Shown: positions 47,201 through 52,427 of the stretch, in pieces
Layout of the letters: each line of letters starts with the position of its first letter
Position numbering within the stretch: the first letter of the stretch is position 1
Source: Culex pipiens pallens
Taxonomy: Eukaryota > Arthropoda > Insecta > Diptera > Culicidae
Assembly (NCBI RefSeq): GCF_016801865.2
Contig: NC_068939.1
Span: 143,592,756 to 143,656,755 of the forward strand
Direction of reading: 5' to 3'
DNA length: 64,000 bases
Notes under the pieces: model-generated
What the model saw: only the letters and a program-made list of their open reading frames with translations
What the model was told of the DNA's origin: nothing
Database searches by the model: none
Made by a program: the position numbers and the translations under genes

Positions 47201-48120
47201 ATTTTTTGCCATTTTCTTAGTTAGGATCATTTTTAGAATTATATTTTAGTTTAGAGAAATTTAGAGAAAAAAATAATAGAAATTTTGTGTTTCGTATTTC
47301 CAGAGTAAAGTTTTGGCGAAAATTATCAAGTACTAAATCCCTAGATTTTATAATTTGGTGATTTATTTTATGGTTTTAAATTTTTTAAAATTCAGAATTT
47401 AATTTTTTTTCCTGAATTTGTTTTTAAAGCAATGATATTAGTGTTGCAAAAAATGCTCATATTGTTTCAGAAATGACAAAAAAAGATTCCATTTGGTACA
47501 GGTGGGATATGAATCCACAACTGATCAACGGTACTGATCCAAATGCCTTCTGTATTATTCTTTTTTTCGTTTAAAATTTCATTCATTATGTTACTCTCTT
47601 CTATGTTTTTCGCGATTTTTTTTATATGGCGCGGATTTCGCGCGGATTGGGTTTAGGGGTCGGCGCGGATCTGGCGCGGATTTTTTCTCGACTTTTCCGT
47701 AACAACCCTGTACATGTGTGTAGTTTGAATTTAGTTTTGTAGAAAATTGTTTCATTTGTTTGACATTTTTTTTAAACTTGATTTTGCTTATAAAGAATTA
47801 AACGAAACTTAGTGGCCACCCTGCCACAATGAAACATCAAAGACCCCACACTCAAGTAGCCGCATCTAATTTCCCCAATGTCTAATATCTCTTCCCTTCC
47901 TACCTTCTCCCTCTCTCCCAGGATGATGACGAAGCGGGCCCAAGGTCGGAAGCGGTTCGGCCGGCGGAACTTCAAGCAGCGCTACTTTCGGCTGACGACC
48001 CAATCGCTCAGCTACGCCAAGGCGAAAGGCAAGCGTCCCATCTGTGATATACCGCTGGCGGAGATACTGGCCGTGGAGCGACTCACCGAGAGGAGCTTCA
48101 AGATGCAGAACATCTTCCAG
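11224..48120 (+). CDS. Gap1: Gap1-type Ras GTPase-activating protein, gene span (3'-partial)
   Basis: Spliced CDS: 11224-11278, 35430-37363, 42849-43093, 47922-48120, totalling 2433 nt (811 codons) and continuing past the window. Family role: GAP1 proteins (fly Gap1/RasGAP1, vertebrate RASA2/RASA3) speed GTP hydrolysis by Ras at the plasma membrane and so damp receptor tyrosine kinase signalling. Seen: N-terminal KIKIGEAKNLL start of C2A, a Ser/His/Gly-rich linker, C2B from about residue 282, a RasGAP domain with the arginine-finger motif IFRGNTL (Arg530) and the FLRFFAPAIL motif (Arg644), then a PH start KRAQGRKRFG. All junctions are GT-AG and keep frame (phases 1, 0, 2). The remaining PH domain and BTK zinc motif are not in the window. 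The introns are packed with transposons. Orthology is recognised from family knowledge, not a search. Confidence 0.95.
11279..12479. other. start of Gap1 intron 1, GC-richer simple-sequence zone
   Basis: Contains CA/TG-rich runs (11520-11560, 11700-11735), CAA/CAC repeats and a GA-rich block. No exon-like ORF was recognised. Proximity to the first exon makes promoter-proximal regulatory content plausible. Confidence 0.35.
12480..12640. repeat. MITE-like sequence with GTTTGACACC motifs
   Basis: GTTTGACACCAACTGTTGTC at the left is followed by TTTTAGTTTGACACCC; TTTAGTTTGACTCTGACC lies at the right. This looks like an eroded inverted-repeat element. Exact ends unclear. Confidence 0.35.
12641..14180. 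other. intron 1, unassigned; exon-like patch at 13300-13650
   Basis: About 13300-13650 is GC-richer with short open frames on the + strand, but no family was recognised and no splice context is convincing. It may be a decayed retroelement or transcript fragment. Confidence 0.3.
14181..14364. mobile_element. MITE with GTAAGATGCACGTCAAAC ends
   Basis: GTAAGATGCACGTCAAACT at the left is mirrored by AGTTTGACATGCATCTTGC at the right. CCAATGCATAAGAA (14216-14229) is likewise mirrored at about 14320-14333. AT-rich centre, no ORF. Confidence 0.7.
15400..16160. other. GC-rich, CpG-rich island in intron 1
   Basis: Rich in CGCGCG words and clearly unlike the AT-rich flanks. The longest open frame (15750-16154, + strand, 134 codons) has no recognisable domain. 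A regulatory island or an old exon of an unrelated transcript are both possible. Confidence 0.3.
16860..17342. mobile_element. 483-bp MITE with TA target
   Basis: Left end CTGCAATTCCCCATGAAAAC and right end mirrored (GTTTTCGTGGGGAATTGCTG), with TA at 16858-16859 and 17343-17344. The homology of the arms continues for about 80 bp on each side. It lies directly downstream of the truncated LINE. Confidence 0.75.
17396..18815 (-). mobile_element. Jockey-type LINE fragment, 5' UTR plus ORF1 only
   Basis: On the minus strand, a short GC-rich leader (about 18815-18706) is followed by an intact ORF1. The sequence leaves the element within a few tens of bases after the ORF1 stop, where ORF2 (endonuclease and reverse transcriptase) should begin. 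LINE copies are normally cut at the 5' end, so a retained 5' end with a missing 3' end points to deletion or an ORF1-only derivative. Confidence 0.7.
17413..18705 (-). CDS. LINE ORF1 (Gag-like RNA-binding protein, Jockey clade)
   Basis: 430 codons, uninterrupted. The N-terminus is basic and low-complexity (RGRGN..., Ser-rich, Gln run at about 71-74), then an acidic patch SDNDDDDEGDD (101-111). A PRE_C2HC-type region (about 205-280) precedes three zinc knuckles: CX2CX4HX4C at 288-301, CX2CX3HX4C at 307-319 and CX2CX3HX6C at 342-356. This is the usual Gag layout of Jockey-clade LINEs, where the protein coats the element RNA and helps target it. The intact frame suggests recent insertion or selection. 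It lies antisense to Gap1 in intron 1, and no ORF2 follows. Confidence 0.85.
   Translation of the reverse strand: MGKNGRGRGNSSSLRGRGQNGSLHRTKKSSSPDPRRPSIVLTAAVDSSKSTASVTVPSSIVTRQMANRNKQQQQSGGGQSTSNPGTSKLTVPTSNDFELLSDNDDDDEGDDIKQSSTNTPIPAQGKTTPKLKRNPPISVLDLPAAKIDKVLMDGDCEFAMRIFRTSVKVYTFGRPMFEKSMEALAKAGIPYYTHEPADQSAVKVVLSGYNIPSTPEELKKFLKEQNVNPREAKVLSRKKTVTGNHFLWLLYFDRGSVKIQDLRKVKAVEGFLVGWRYFTKRPTDAAQCHRCQRFGHGSRFCTLAPKCVKCGDAHLTASCALPRKEFLGKDKTAEQQKEKVKCANCDGYHTANYRGCTARKAYLEALEKRKTPATHQPLRTSTGRPSTGNPNPPGFSRTYASVAANGNGPAPDNTSDGGLLLYLVQEINMN
18816..21042. other. intron 1, AT-rich, no supported feature
   Basis: Contains a small inverted motif around ACTTACGTCC / GGACGTA (about 19860-19940) but no clear element, RNA or coding sequence. 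Confidence 0.4.
21043..21168. mobile_element. second copy of the 9464 hairpin MITE
   Basis: GCTTTTTGGGTGTTTT and AAAACACCCAAAAAGC arms around CCTGACTCAAGGCGG, then GGTTTATTGGACCTTTTC and ACTCCAG. Inverse orientation and partly eroded on the left. Confidence 0.75.
21169..22079. other. intron 1, AT-rich, unassigned
   Basis: Imperfect inverted pair at about 21765-21830 and 21895-21975 (AGATGATCCTAA.. / CTAGGATCATCT..) suggests a small eroded foldback. No gene. Confidence 0.4.
22080..22236. mobile_element. pogo/Tigger-like MITE, right-end fragment
   Basis: Ends CGAATAATCGAGTCTGGACTG followed by TA, the terminal motif of 62358-62686 and 49809-51041. The left end is missing. Confidence 0.6.
22237..23576. 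other. intron 1, GC-richer unique block
   Basis: About 22490-23350 lacks the repeat signatures seen on either side and is GC- and CpG-rich in its middle. No recognisable protein; a regulatory element is the best guess. Confidence 0.3.
23577..25535. mobile_element. large foldback element, copy A (right arm truncated)
   Basis: Left end GAGCAGTTCTCT; landmark phrases (CAAACTTTGTGGGTGCC, GTGTCTTCGGCAAAGTTGTAGG) recur at 52180-52380 and 55370-55550. The centre near 25220 (ACATTTCAAAAGGGCG / GGCTCTTTTGAAACG) is palindromic, and the right arm retraces the left back to about 24920 before it is lost near 25535. No ORF of substance. Confidence 0.75.
25536..26800. other. intron 1, AT-rich, unassigned
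   Basis: Reads like more decayed repeat (phrases such as GATATCTCGGAAACTATT), with no boundaries I can define and no gene. Confidence 0.35.
26801..27153. other. intron 1, GC-rich unique patch
   Basis: Compact CpG-rich stretch (CCGCGCGCCGCGG near 27008) with no coding family. Possible regulatory sequence. Confidence 0.3.
27154..28079. mobile_element. 926-bp element with TAGGGGAAATCTACCC ends
   Basis: Perfect 16-bp terminal inverted repeat TAGGGGAAATCTACCC, right end at 28064-28079. TA at the edges. It shares the terminal core TAGGGGAAAT and the phrase CCAATTCTCATCA with the 244-bp MITEs and may be their longer relative. No transposase seen. Confidence 0.75.
28080..28789. other. intron 1, moderately GC-rich unique patch
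   Basis: 28200-28740 has no repeat match within the window and no recognised coding family. Confidence 0.3.
28963..29903. mobile_element. 941-bp palindromic element, CACTGTGGGCGAAATGG ends
   Basis: Inverted ends CACTGTGGGCGAAATGG and CCATTTCGCCCACTGTG. Arms of roughly 360-450 bp retrace each other (GCCTTCCAAAATGCACTTAA near 29190 vs TTAAGTGCATTTTGGAAGGC near 29664) around a centre near 29380. No ORF. Confidence 0.8.
30366..30655. mobile_element. short retroposon with (TA)n tail, copy 1
   Basis: Shares CAGCCTCC..GATCAAAATTTG, CGGAATCGGTTCC, CTTATACGAACCCAACGCAA and a TATATATA tail with 44371-44637. It sits inside foldback copy D and splits it cleanly. A SINE or the 3' end of an RTE-like LINE are possible. 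Confidence 0.55.
31842..32749. mobile_element. TACACAGAAAAAAA-family MITE split by a nested element
   Basis: Outer ends equal those of 7142-7363 in inverse orientation. Left part 31842-31992 and right part 32668-32749 together rebuild that MITE. Confidence 0.8.
31993..32667. mobile_element. 675-bp nested element, AAGGCWACCAAC ends, 10-bp duplication
   Basis: Begins AAGGCAACCAAC, ends GTTGGTAGCCTT. AGGTAAAATT occurs at 31983-31992 and again at 32668-32677, whereas the intact MITE at 7142 has it once, so it is the target duplication. A 9-11 bp duplication fits Mutator-like elements (inference). No transposase. Confidence 0.8.
32750..35429. other. 3' part of intron 1, largely unique
   Basis: 33500-35400 is GC-richer than most of the intron, lacks recognised repeats and includes a short run of GATTA repeats at about 34689-34702. 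No coding family. Position next to exon 2 and composition make intronic regulatory sequence plausible. Confidence 0.35.
35430..37363 (+). CDS. Gap1: Gap1 exon 2: C2A, linker, C2B and most of the RasGAP domain
   Basis: Opens after a pyrimidine tract and CAG at 35427-35429 and closes at GTG|GTGAGT (intron from 37364). It runs from residue 19 to residue 663. C2A ends near residue 150. The linker has Ser/Asn-rich, His-rich (about residues 196-214) and Gly/Ser-rich tracts, much longer than in vertebrate relatives. C2B spans about 282-440. The RasGAP domain carries Arg530 (arginine finger) and Arg644 (FLR motif), so it should be catalytically competent. C2A loop 3 keeps the DxDx5D pattern, but loop 1 lacks its first Asp. 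C2B has KNGLCDPY and WHDSPGMGDD, losing several canonical calcium ligands, so that domain is probably calcium-independent (inference). The sequence is GC-rich and codon-biased against AT-rich introns. Confidence 0.96.
37364..37901. other. intron 2, left part, unassigned
   Basis: AT-rich, no supported feature. Confidence 0.4.
37902..38716. mobile_element. hAT-like MITE, second copy
   Basis: CAGTGTTTCTCAACC at the left and GGTTGAGAAACACTG at the right, as in 8646-9380. Flanks TGCATAAT (37894-37901) and TGCTAAAT (38717-38724) fit a decayed 8-bp duplication. C-run at about 38646-38662. Confidence 0.8.
38717..40118. other. intron 2, AT-rich, unassigned
   Basis: A run of at least 17 G at about 39977-39994 is the only clear oddity. 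No gene. Confidence 0.4.
40119..40222. mobile_element. 104-bp MITE with perfect 25-bp inverted ends
   Basis: TGTTTCACCTTCCTGATTAA (40119 on) is repeated in perfect inverse at the right edge, 25 bp in all. Confidence 0.8.
40490..41852 (+). mobile_element. non-autonomous retroposon A, 23-bp target duplication
   Basis: The 23 bases at 40467-40489 recur exactly at 41853-41875. The 5' part is made of tandem monomers starting AGTAGTGCGGTGCCTG at 40491 and 40608, with a partial third at about 40710. The body holds four copies of a 28-nt hairpin. The 3' end reads CTGGTCAATAACGGAGTAGCA and finishes ATGCTTATG, like the tail of copy B. No ORF encoding a known protein. Target-primed retrotransposition by a LINE is inferred from the long duplication and hexamer tail. 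Confidence 0.7.
40912..41428 (+). repeat. four 28-nt hairpin modules in retroposon A
   Basis: Modules at 40912-40939, 40997-41024, 41181-41208 and 41401-41428. Each has an outer 5-bp stem (CCTTC/GAAGG or a paired variant), an inner stem (ATCA/TGAT or AGC/GCT) and a 4-nt loop; the first three are followed by CACGCCG and the fourth by CACGCG. Paired substitutions between copies preserve the stems. Confidence 0.7.
41853..41915 (+). repeat. tRNA-like B-box sequence at the insertion target
   Basis: GGTTCGAGTCT (about 41890-41900) matches the Pol III B box, followed by CGGTACCGGTAC. The upstream half, with GGGCCATACGGCAAAGGC, lies left of retroposon A (about 40427-40455), so the insertion may have split an old tRNA-related repeat. 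No intact tRNA fold. Confidence 0.35.
41916..42848. other. intron 2, right part
   Basis: No element or gene recognised; ends in the polypyrimidine tract and acceptor of exon 3. Confidence 0.45.
42849..43093 (+). CDS. Gap1: Gap1 exon 3: end of the RasGAP domain
   Basis: Begins after CAAAACAG at 42841-42848 in phase 0 with DEQTTRTLTLISKTIQSLGNL, which continues the RasGAP helical bundle. It ends in phase 2 at GG|GTAAGT (intron from 43094) with the peptide VMLKEG, the linker leading into the PH domain. The coding strand is GC-rich and has no stop. Vertebrate RASA3 has the same order TSRTLTLISK then VLKEG, which supports both splice sites. Confidence 0.95.
43094..43980. other. intron 3, left part, unique and pyrimidine-rich
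   Basis: Non-repetitive, with CTCT/TTTT tracts around 43270-43310 and 43540-43580, surrounding the microexon candidate at 43471. Contrasts with the transposon load that starts at 43981. Confidence 0.4.
43471..43476 (+). CDS. Gap1: candidate 6-nt microexon CGAATG of Gap1
   Basis: A TTTCGCCAG acceptor ending at 43470 is followed six bases later by an excellent GTAAGT donor at 43477. Including CGAATG between exon 3 (phase 2 end) and exon 4 keeps the frame and changes KEG-MMTKRAQ to KEGEWMMTKRAQ, inserting Glu-Trp at the start of the PH domain. Skipping it also keeps frame and gives the length seen in vertebrate relatives, so if real it is probably alternative. Splice signals and frame are seen; use is inferred. 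Confidence 0.35.
44371..44637. mobile_element. short retroposon with (TA)n tail, copy 2
   Basis: Same ordered words as 30366-30655, ending TTATATATATAG. Slightly fuller left end (CACCCGACAGACTTCG). Confidence 0.6.
45469..45711 (-). CDS. 80-codon ORF in the left palindrome arm, unknown
   Basis: Begins MDEKNIFMHVSNVKLSQEHD and ends PDVPYKLQVDPS. Identical in protein to the ORF at 45857-46099 in the other arm. No family recognised. May be a remnant of a coding sequence carried by the palindrome or a chance frame kept identical because the arms are recent copies. Confidence 0.25.
   Translation of the reverse strand: MDEKNIFMHVSNVKLSQEHDYDKIITRKWDLRGPPSKKLQPKTSLKVKVSIQYVKLPYPTRSQSQMVVPDVPYKLQVDPS
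45857..46099 (+). CDS. 80-codon ORF in the right palindrome arm, unknown
   Basis: Same 80-residue product as 45469-45711, opposite strand. Composition (charged, Ser/Pro/Gln-containing) looks less AT-driven than most chance frames here, but there is no homology evidence. Confidence 0.25.
   Translation: MDEKNIFMHVSNVKLSQEHDYDKIITRKWDLRGPPSKKLQPKTSLKVKVSIQYVKLPYPTRSQSQMVVPDVPYKLQVDPS
46471..47190. repeat. 8-bp satellite (AAATTATT)n
   Basis: About 700 bp of near-perfect AAATTATT units with scattered single-base variants; degenerates after about 47110. A few related bases on the left of the palindrome (about 45058-45087) suggest the palindrome inserted into this tract. Confidence 0.95.
47497..47550 (-). 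repeat. tRNA-like fragment
   Basis: On the minus strand, GTGGATTCATATCCCAC resembles a T arm with a B box, preceded by GTACCGTTGATCAGTTG. Too decayed for a tRNA gene; perhaps a SINE remnant inside the 43981 element. Confidence 0.3.
47922..48120 (+). CDS. Gap1: Gap1 exon 4: N-terminal half of the PH domain
   Basis: Acceptor CTCTCTCCCAG ends at 47921 and donor CAG|GTGAGT begins at 48121. It encodes MMTKRAQGRKRFGRRNFKQR, then YFRLTTQSLSYAKAKGKR and further residues to SFKMQNIFQ. KRAQGRKRFG, NFKxRxFRLT and the ILAVE strand are the GAP1-family PH signature, which binds phosphoinositides or inositol phosphates at the membrane. The exon ends in phase 0, mid-PH. The next exon, expected to finish the PH domain and start the BTK zinc motif, was looked for down to 64000 and not found. 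Confidence 0.95.
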
Positions 48121-49808
48121 GTGAGTCGGCGCAATGGACGTAGCTATAGCTTGTAACACAATGAACGGATGTTGGATATTACGGCGCGGTTCATTGAATG
48201 GCGGCGTGTGGACACAATGGACGTCGGCGAGCGTTGTGACCATTCAGGCGTGGACCTAGATTGGGGGCGACGTGTTTTGGCGCACGTTCGTCGTAACTTT
48301 GTGTTTTTGGAATTGATGACTTTGGTTTGTAGCAGGTTGGGTTGTTTTCGATATTAGCTTAGAATGTGAGGAATGTACTTTGGATGCTTTTCATAATGTG
48401 CCAGAAGTTTTAAGATCGAAATTTTTCTAGTCATAAATTCAATTGTGAAGATTTTCTCATTTTCTCATACCGATTTCGTAACAGCTCCAATCTATTCAAA
48501 GCCCACAAATTAGCTGCGCTCGGAAAATTGTCCTAAACTGAGGCAACCCCTCTTCAAATCTACTCTCTAACTCTATTTCAGACCCATTTTTCAAACCTCG
48601 TCAACAACTTGGCGCAAGCGGAGGCCTCTTTCAGAGCGATTGTTCGCGCTTGTTTCCAATAATAATGATTATTATTTCACGTAGTTTAACCAGCCAGCAC
48701 AATTCAACAGCTTGACGCGCGGTTCCAAAGCTGAAAAAGCCAAAAGTTCCCACAATTATGTCGTACTCCGACTCGCCCCAGCCAAAATGGTGACTGCGGT
48801 GAGAGACCTTGCTTTTGTTCTGCCTCTCCCCCCCCGGCCAAAGACACTCGGCTCGGCACAACATAAGATCATTGTTGGTAGCATAAATCATCGTCGGTTT
48901 CACACACTGCCGCGTTGGCTTGGCCAGTGTTGACTTATGGTAGCCCCACCTGCTGGGCACAGTCAGGGCAGGGGTTCTCAGCTCCAACTTGTTTTTTTTT
49001 TTTCATAGAATGTCAAAGCTGATTTTACTTAATTTTTTAATTTTTATTTTAAATTCAATTCACAATTCGTTTTTCAAATTTTGTTCATTATTGCACGCCA
49101 TAAAACATACAATGTTGTATGCAACAAAAACACAAAACTGTTGTGGGCACTAACTTCAACTAATCAGACCACATCTAATTCAAACTGCCTTTAAAGCCAC
49201 TAATGAAACCTGCGTAATGACTGGCCGACTCGCGTAGGCGTTCGGCTCTTGCAACTCTACAGATTAATTGCCCTCGCCGCCAGTTGGACGCGAACGTGTC
49301 AAGTGTTGCACCACCACACCGTCGATTTGCATACAACATGGCTTCACCCCAAGGCAGCTGTTCTAATTGTTGCACACTTTTACAATCGATTAAGCACCAC
49401 ACCTCGAACCATTCAAAAACGAAGAAGAAGAAAAAACGCAGTGAAATCTTTCCCAACTTGACAAACGAAACAAAGTCGCAATTGTGTTTTGTTGGGACCA
49501 ATGTTGGATGGGAAAATTGTTTTTCATTTTCAGTTTCGAAACTACTCGAACCATAATTCCTGGAGAGACAGAAAAAAAAATGAGCTAACAATGCGGCAGA
49601 TGGTGTGGTTGGGAAAAATGGTAGCAATTTTTCAAACCCGTCGACAAAGCCTATATATTTTCACTCGATCGTCATTGTTTCGACGGTTGAAATATATAAA
49701 TCTTGGAAGATAAGTTGTTGTTTGAAAGCGAATTATGATTTATGGAAAATCACAAATTTTAAAGAAAGATTTGCTTCAAAATAAGAATAAGTTAACCTAT
49801 TAAGAATA
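48121..49808. other. start of intron 4, mostly unique
   Basis: 48600-49000 and 49190-49560 are GC-richer than average. No exon that continues the PH domain and no repeat was recognised. Confidence 0.4.
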
Positions 49809-50035
49809 CAGTGCAATCTAGACTCGGGTATGCGAAACCTCGATTATCCTAAGCTTCGATTATTCAAAGTTCGTTTTCCGAAGAAATTTTTTCTTGTTTT
49901 TGTTTTTTTTTAGTTTTGCGACCCCATTTTAGTGCAATTTGAATGATTGTTTGCCTTTAAAAAAAATACCAAATGCCTTTTCTCAATATTGTCGCTCTGG
50001 CACAAAATCGAAACGAGCGATTTCCACTCTCGCCG

Positions 50036-50741
50036 ATTGGTGCGCTGGAAGTGGAAACGCGAAGTCGTGATTATTCAGGTTAATTTTGTTGTGTGCTTGT
50101 TTGTTGTTTTTTGTTTGAGTGCGTAATTTGTAAAGGTGGTGTAAAAAATATTCGGAGTGAAAAGTGTTTTTTTTTTGTGTGTTTTTGGTCATAAATTGTG
50201 TGTGTTTCTTATTCATTGTTTTGTGATTTTCAAAGCCCTTCCTATATCAGCGTTGATCGGAAGGCACGGCGTCGGGTGGATTGTGTTTAAATTTTTCTAG
50301 GTTTTATTTATTTGCGGTGAAAAAGCCATTTCTATATAATGATCGAAAGACGAACTGACAATTTGGATCGTTGAGTTAATAGTGGAGCAAAATAACTGTG
50401 TGCGAGTGATTGTGTGTGCTAACCAGAAAGACCTTCCCATAGCACCGTTGCTCGGAAGGCTCGCCGACGAGTCTGTTATGAAAGTCCTCCCCATAGCATC
50501 GTAGCTCGGGAGGCATCGAAAAGCCAATACCCTATCCTACTAACCCATAAAATAATAATCACGCGATGCTTGAAGGAGATGCTTTGGATTCAACGGTCTC
50601 AAGCGGTATCAACAAGTATATAGCGAAATACTATGTGACTAACATTCCTCCCTTTCGTTGAACTGCAGGCTTCTTGGGAGGGCGCCGGTCAATGACGGAG
50701 TAGCAGGTCATTGGCAGTCAACCATGCTCATGCTCATGCTC
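50036..50741 (+). mobile_element. non-autonomous retroposon B, 23-bp target duplication
   Basis: The 23 bases at 50013-50035 recur exactly at 50742-50764. The 5' end (TGCGCTGG..GGAAACGCGAAGTCGTG) aligns with that of copy A. It has three 28-nt hairpins, the shared 3' phrase GGTCAATGACGGAGTAGCA and a tail of three ATGCTC units. Shorter than copy A because it lacks the tandem 5' monomers and one hairpin. No ORF. Confidence 0.75.
50237..50513 (+). repeat. three 28-nt hairpin modules in retroposon B
   Basis: Modules at 50237-50264, 50432-50459 and 50486-50513. The second changes the inner stem to AGCA/TGCT; the third changes the outer stem to CCTCC/GGAGG. Both changes keep pairing. Confidence 0.7.
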
Positions 50742-51189
50742 ACGAGCGATTTCCACTCTCGCCGCGCTTTTCTCTCCGTCTTTTTCTGTTTATTTAATAT
50801 AGAACTAAATAAAATGTACTATTTTAACTTAGAGAAATGGCCAGTGACGTTTAACCTCGCGTTCAACACAACATGTCGGTGCACAAGTTGATAAGTTTAC
50901 GAAGCGTAGCGTCAGATAAGTCGCCGCCAAAATTCGATTTATTTCCGAAACCACAATATATCATCACAACCGTGTTGGCCGCCATCTTTGATTTAAAAAA
51001 TATAAATCACATAAGAGACGAGTCGAGTCGAGTCTAGACTGTATCGAAAATCTGGCAATCAAGGGTCCTGATTGCTCCTAAAAGACTCAGTCACTCGCGA
51101 GCACAAATCTAGAGCGGAGAAAAACTGCTCGGATGTAATCCTACCGTTTGTCACTTCCACACCAATCGCTACTGGACACCCTCTCTTTA

Positions 51190-52427
51190 TTTTTTATTTT
51201 ATTTCTTATTTTTTTTTCAAAATATTTTTTTCGAAAAGATCGGAAAATTTCACGAATGTTTTATATTTTAACATTGAAAATCGGACCATTAGTTGCTGAG
51301 ATATCGTCATTAGAAAATGGTGGGTTGTTTTGGTGAGACTTAGAAAACTTCAATTTTCCTGTTTCTTTTTCTTAAAGCGGTTCTATCTCAGCAACCCGAG
51401 GTCCAATCTTCAATGTCTCTTAGACAATTTTATAGCAAATTTTCTGAACTTTTCAAAAAAAAAATATTTTTAGAAATGGTCGCTCATGGTCACTATTTTT
51501 AAAAATCAAAAAACTGTAAATATTTTGCTAAAATCAAACTTTCGGTGGCTATATCTTGAAAACGAAGCCCTTTATCAAAAAAAATGTAGAGTAGTTTTCG
51601 ATTGCAAATTCAATTTTGCATTAAAAAATAACTTCAAATTTGTTTTTTCATGAAATTTGGATTTTTTTACAAAAATCACTATTTTTCAAAAATTCATAAC
51701 TTGGCGGCAGATTTTTTGACCATGTTTCTCGATAGCTCAGATAGTCAGCCTGTGTGGATCAATCGGACCGCGCACTGGACTCACAATCCAGAGGTCTCCG
51801 GTTCGAATCCCGGGGCGGACGCAAAAAATTCTAAGTGTAAATATAGGTATTCGGTGCCCTCTCCCCGTGCCCATACCTTCACACTTAGGAGACCCGGGAG
51901 GCGGAGTCTTGTCGCAAAAAGAACGATACACGCCTGTGGATCCGTTGACGAAACCGCAAGGTTTAAGAGGGCCACATTATAAGGTGTTACGTCGATTCCG
52001 TTCCGTTCTCGATAGCTCAAAAGTTGCGGATTTTAGTCCCCTAAAACATATCAAAAAATCTCGAAAATCAAAAAATACGTATTTTGGGAAATTGAGTTTT
52101 AGTAAAAATAAAGTTGATAAAAAAATCTGCAAATTTTTTTTCCGTGTACCTATGTTCTTCTCAATTGTCCTCAACAATACCTACAACTTTGCCGAAGACA
52201 CCAAATTGATCAGAAAATTCACTCAAAAGTTACAGCTGTTTGAATATTTACATACCATTTTTGTATGGACAGCAGCCAAAATTGTATGGAGACTTGTATG
52301 GGTGAACCAATGACACAAAATAGCTTATTTGGTCATAGGGAAGGCCCCCACAAAGTTTGAGTCAAATCAAAAAATACAAAAAATAAAAATGGTCGAAATC
52401 GGCCGATTTCGTAGAGAGTTGCTCAGG
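51190..52427. mobile_element. foldback element, copy B (right arm only)
   Basis: Starts near the family centre (GAAAAGATCGGAAAATTTCACG) and runs outward through GTTGCTGAGATATC, GCCGAAGACACC and TTTGTATGGACAGC to the terminal AGAGAGTTGCTC. The other arm is missing, and a SINE interrupts it. Confidence 0.7.
51740..52005 (+). mobile_element. tRNA-related SINE with 14-bp target duplication
   Basis: TTCTCGATAGCTCA at 51726-51739 recurs at 52006-52019. The head is tRNA-like: anticodon arm CTGGA-CTCACAA-TCCAG (about 51777-51793), and GGTTCGAATCC, a perfect Pol III B box, at about 51800-51810. The A-box region is degenerate. The tail ends GTTACGTCGATTCCG with no long poly(A). Not a functional tRNA. 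Confidence 0.8.

Larger units (their letters stand above)
43981..47710. mobile_element. 3.7-kb TA-flanked element with GCGCGGAT subterminal repeats
   Basis: Perfect 15-bp ends CAGGGTTGTTACGGA and its inverse (47696-47710), with TA at 43979-43980 and 47711-47712. Both subterminal zones (43994-44092, about 47628-47682) consist of GCGCGGAT repeats, a pattern typical of transposase binding sites. The interior has been enlarged by the nested elements listed separately. No transposase ORF. Confidence 0.75.
49809..51041. mobile_element. pogo/Tigger-like MITE split by retroposon B
   Basis: Left end CAGTGCAATCTAGACTCG, right end CGAGTCTAGACTG, with TA at both sides. Internal GATTATC and GCGACCCCATTTTAGT match 62358-62686. 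The retroposon at 50036-50741 lies inside. Confidence 0.7.

Noticed and set aside
51740..51832. Functional tRNA gene
   Set aside because: Only the T arm and anticodon arm look tRNA-like; the T stem has a mismatch, the acceptor stem does not close and the unit sits inside a SINE with a target duplication.
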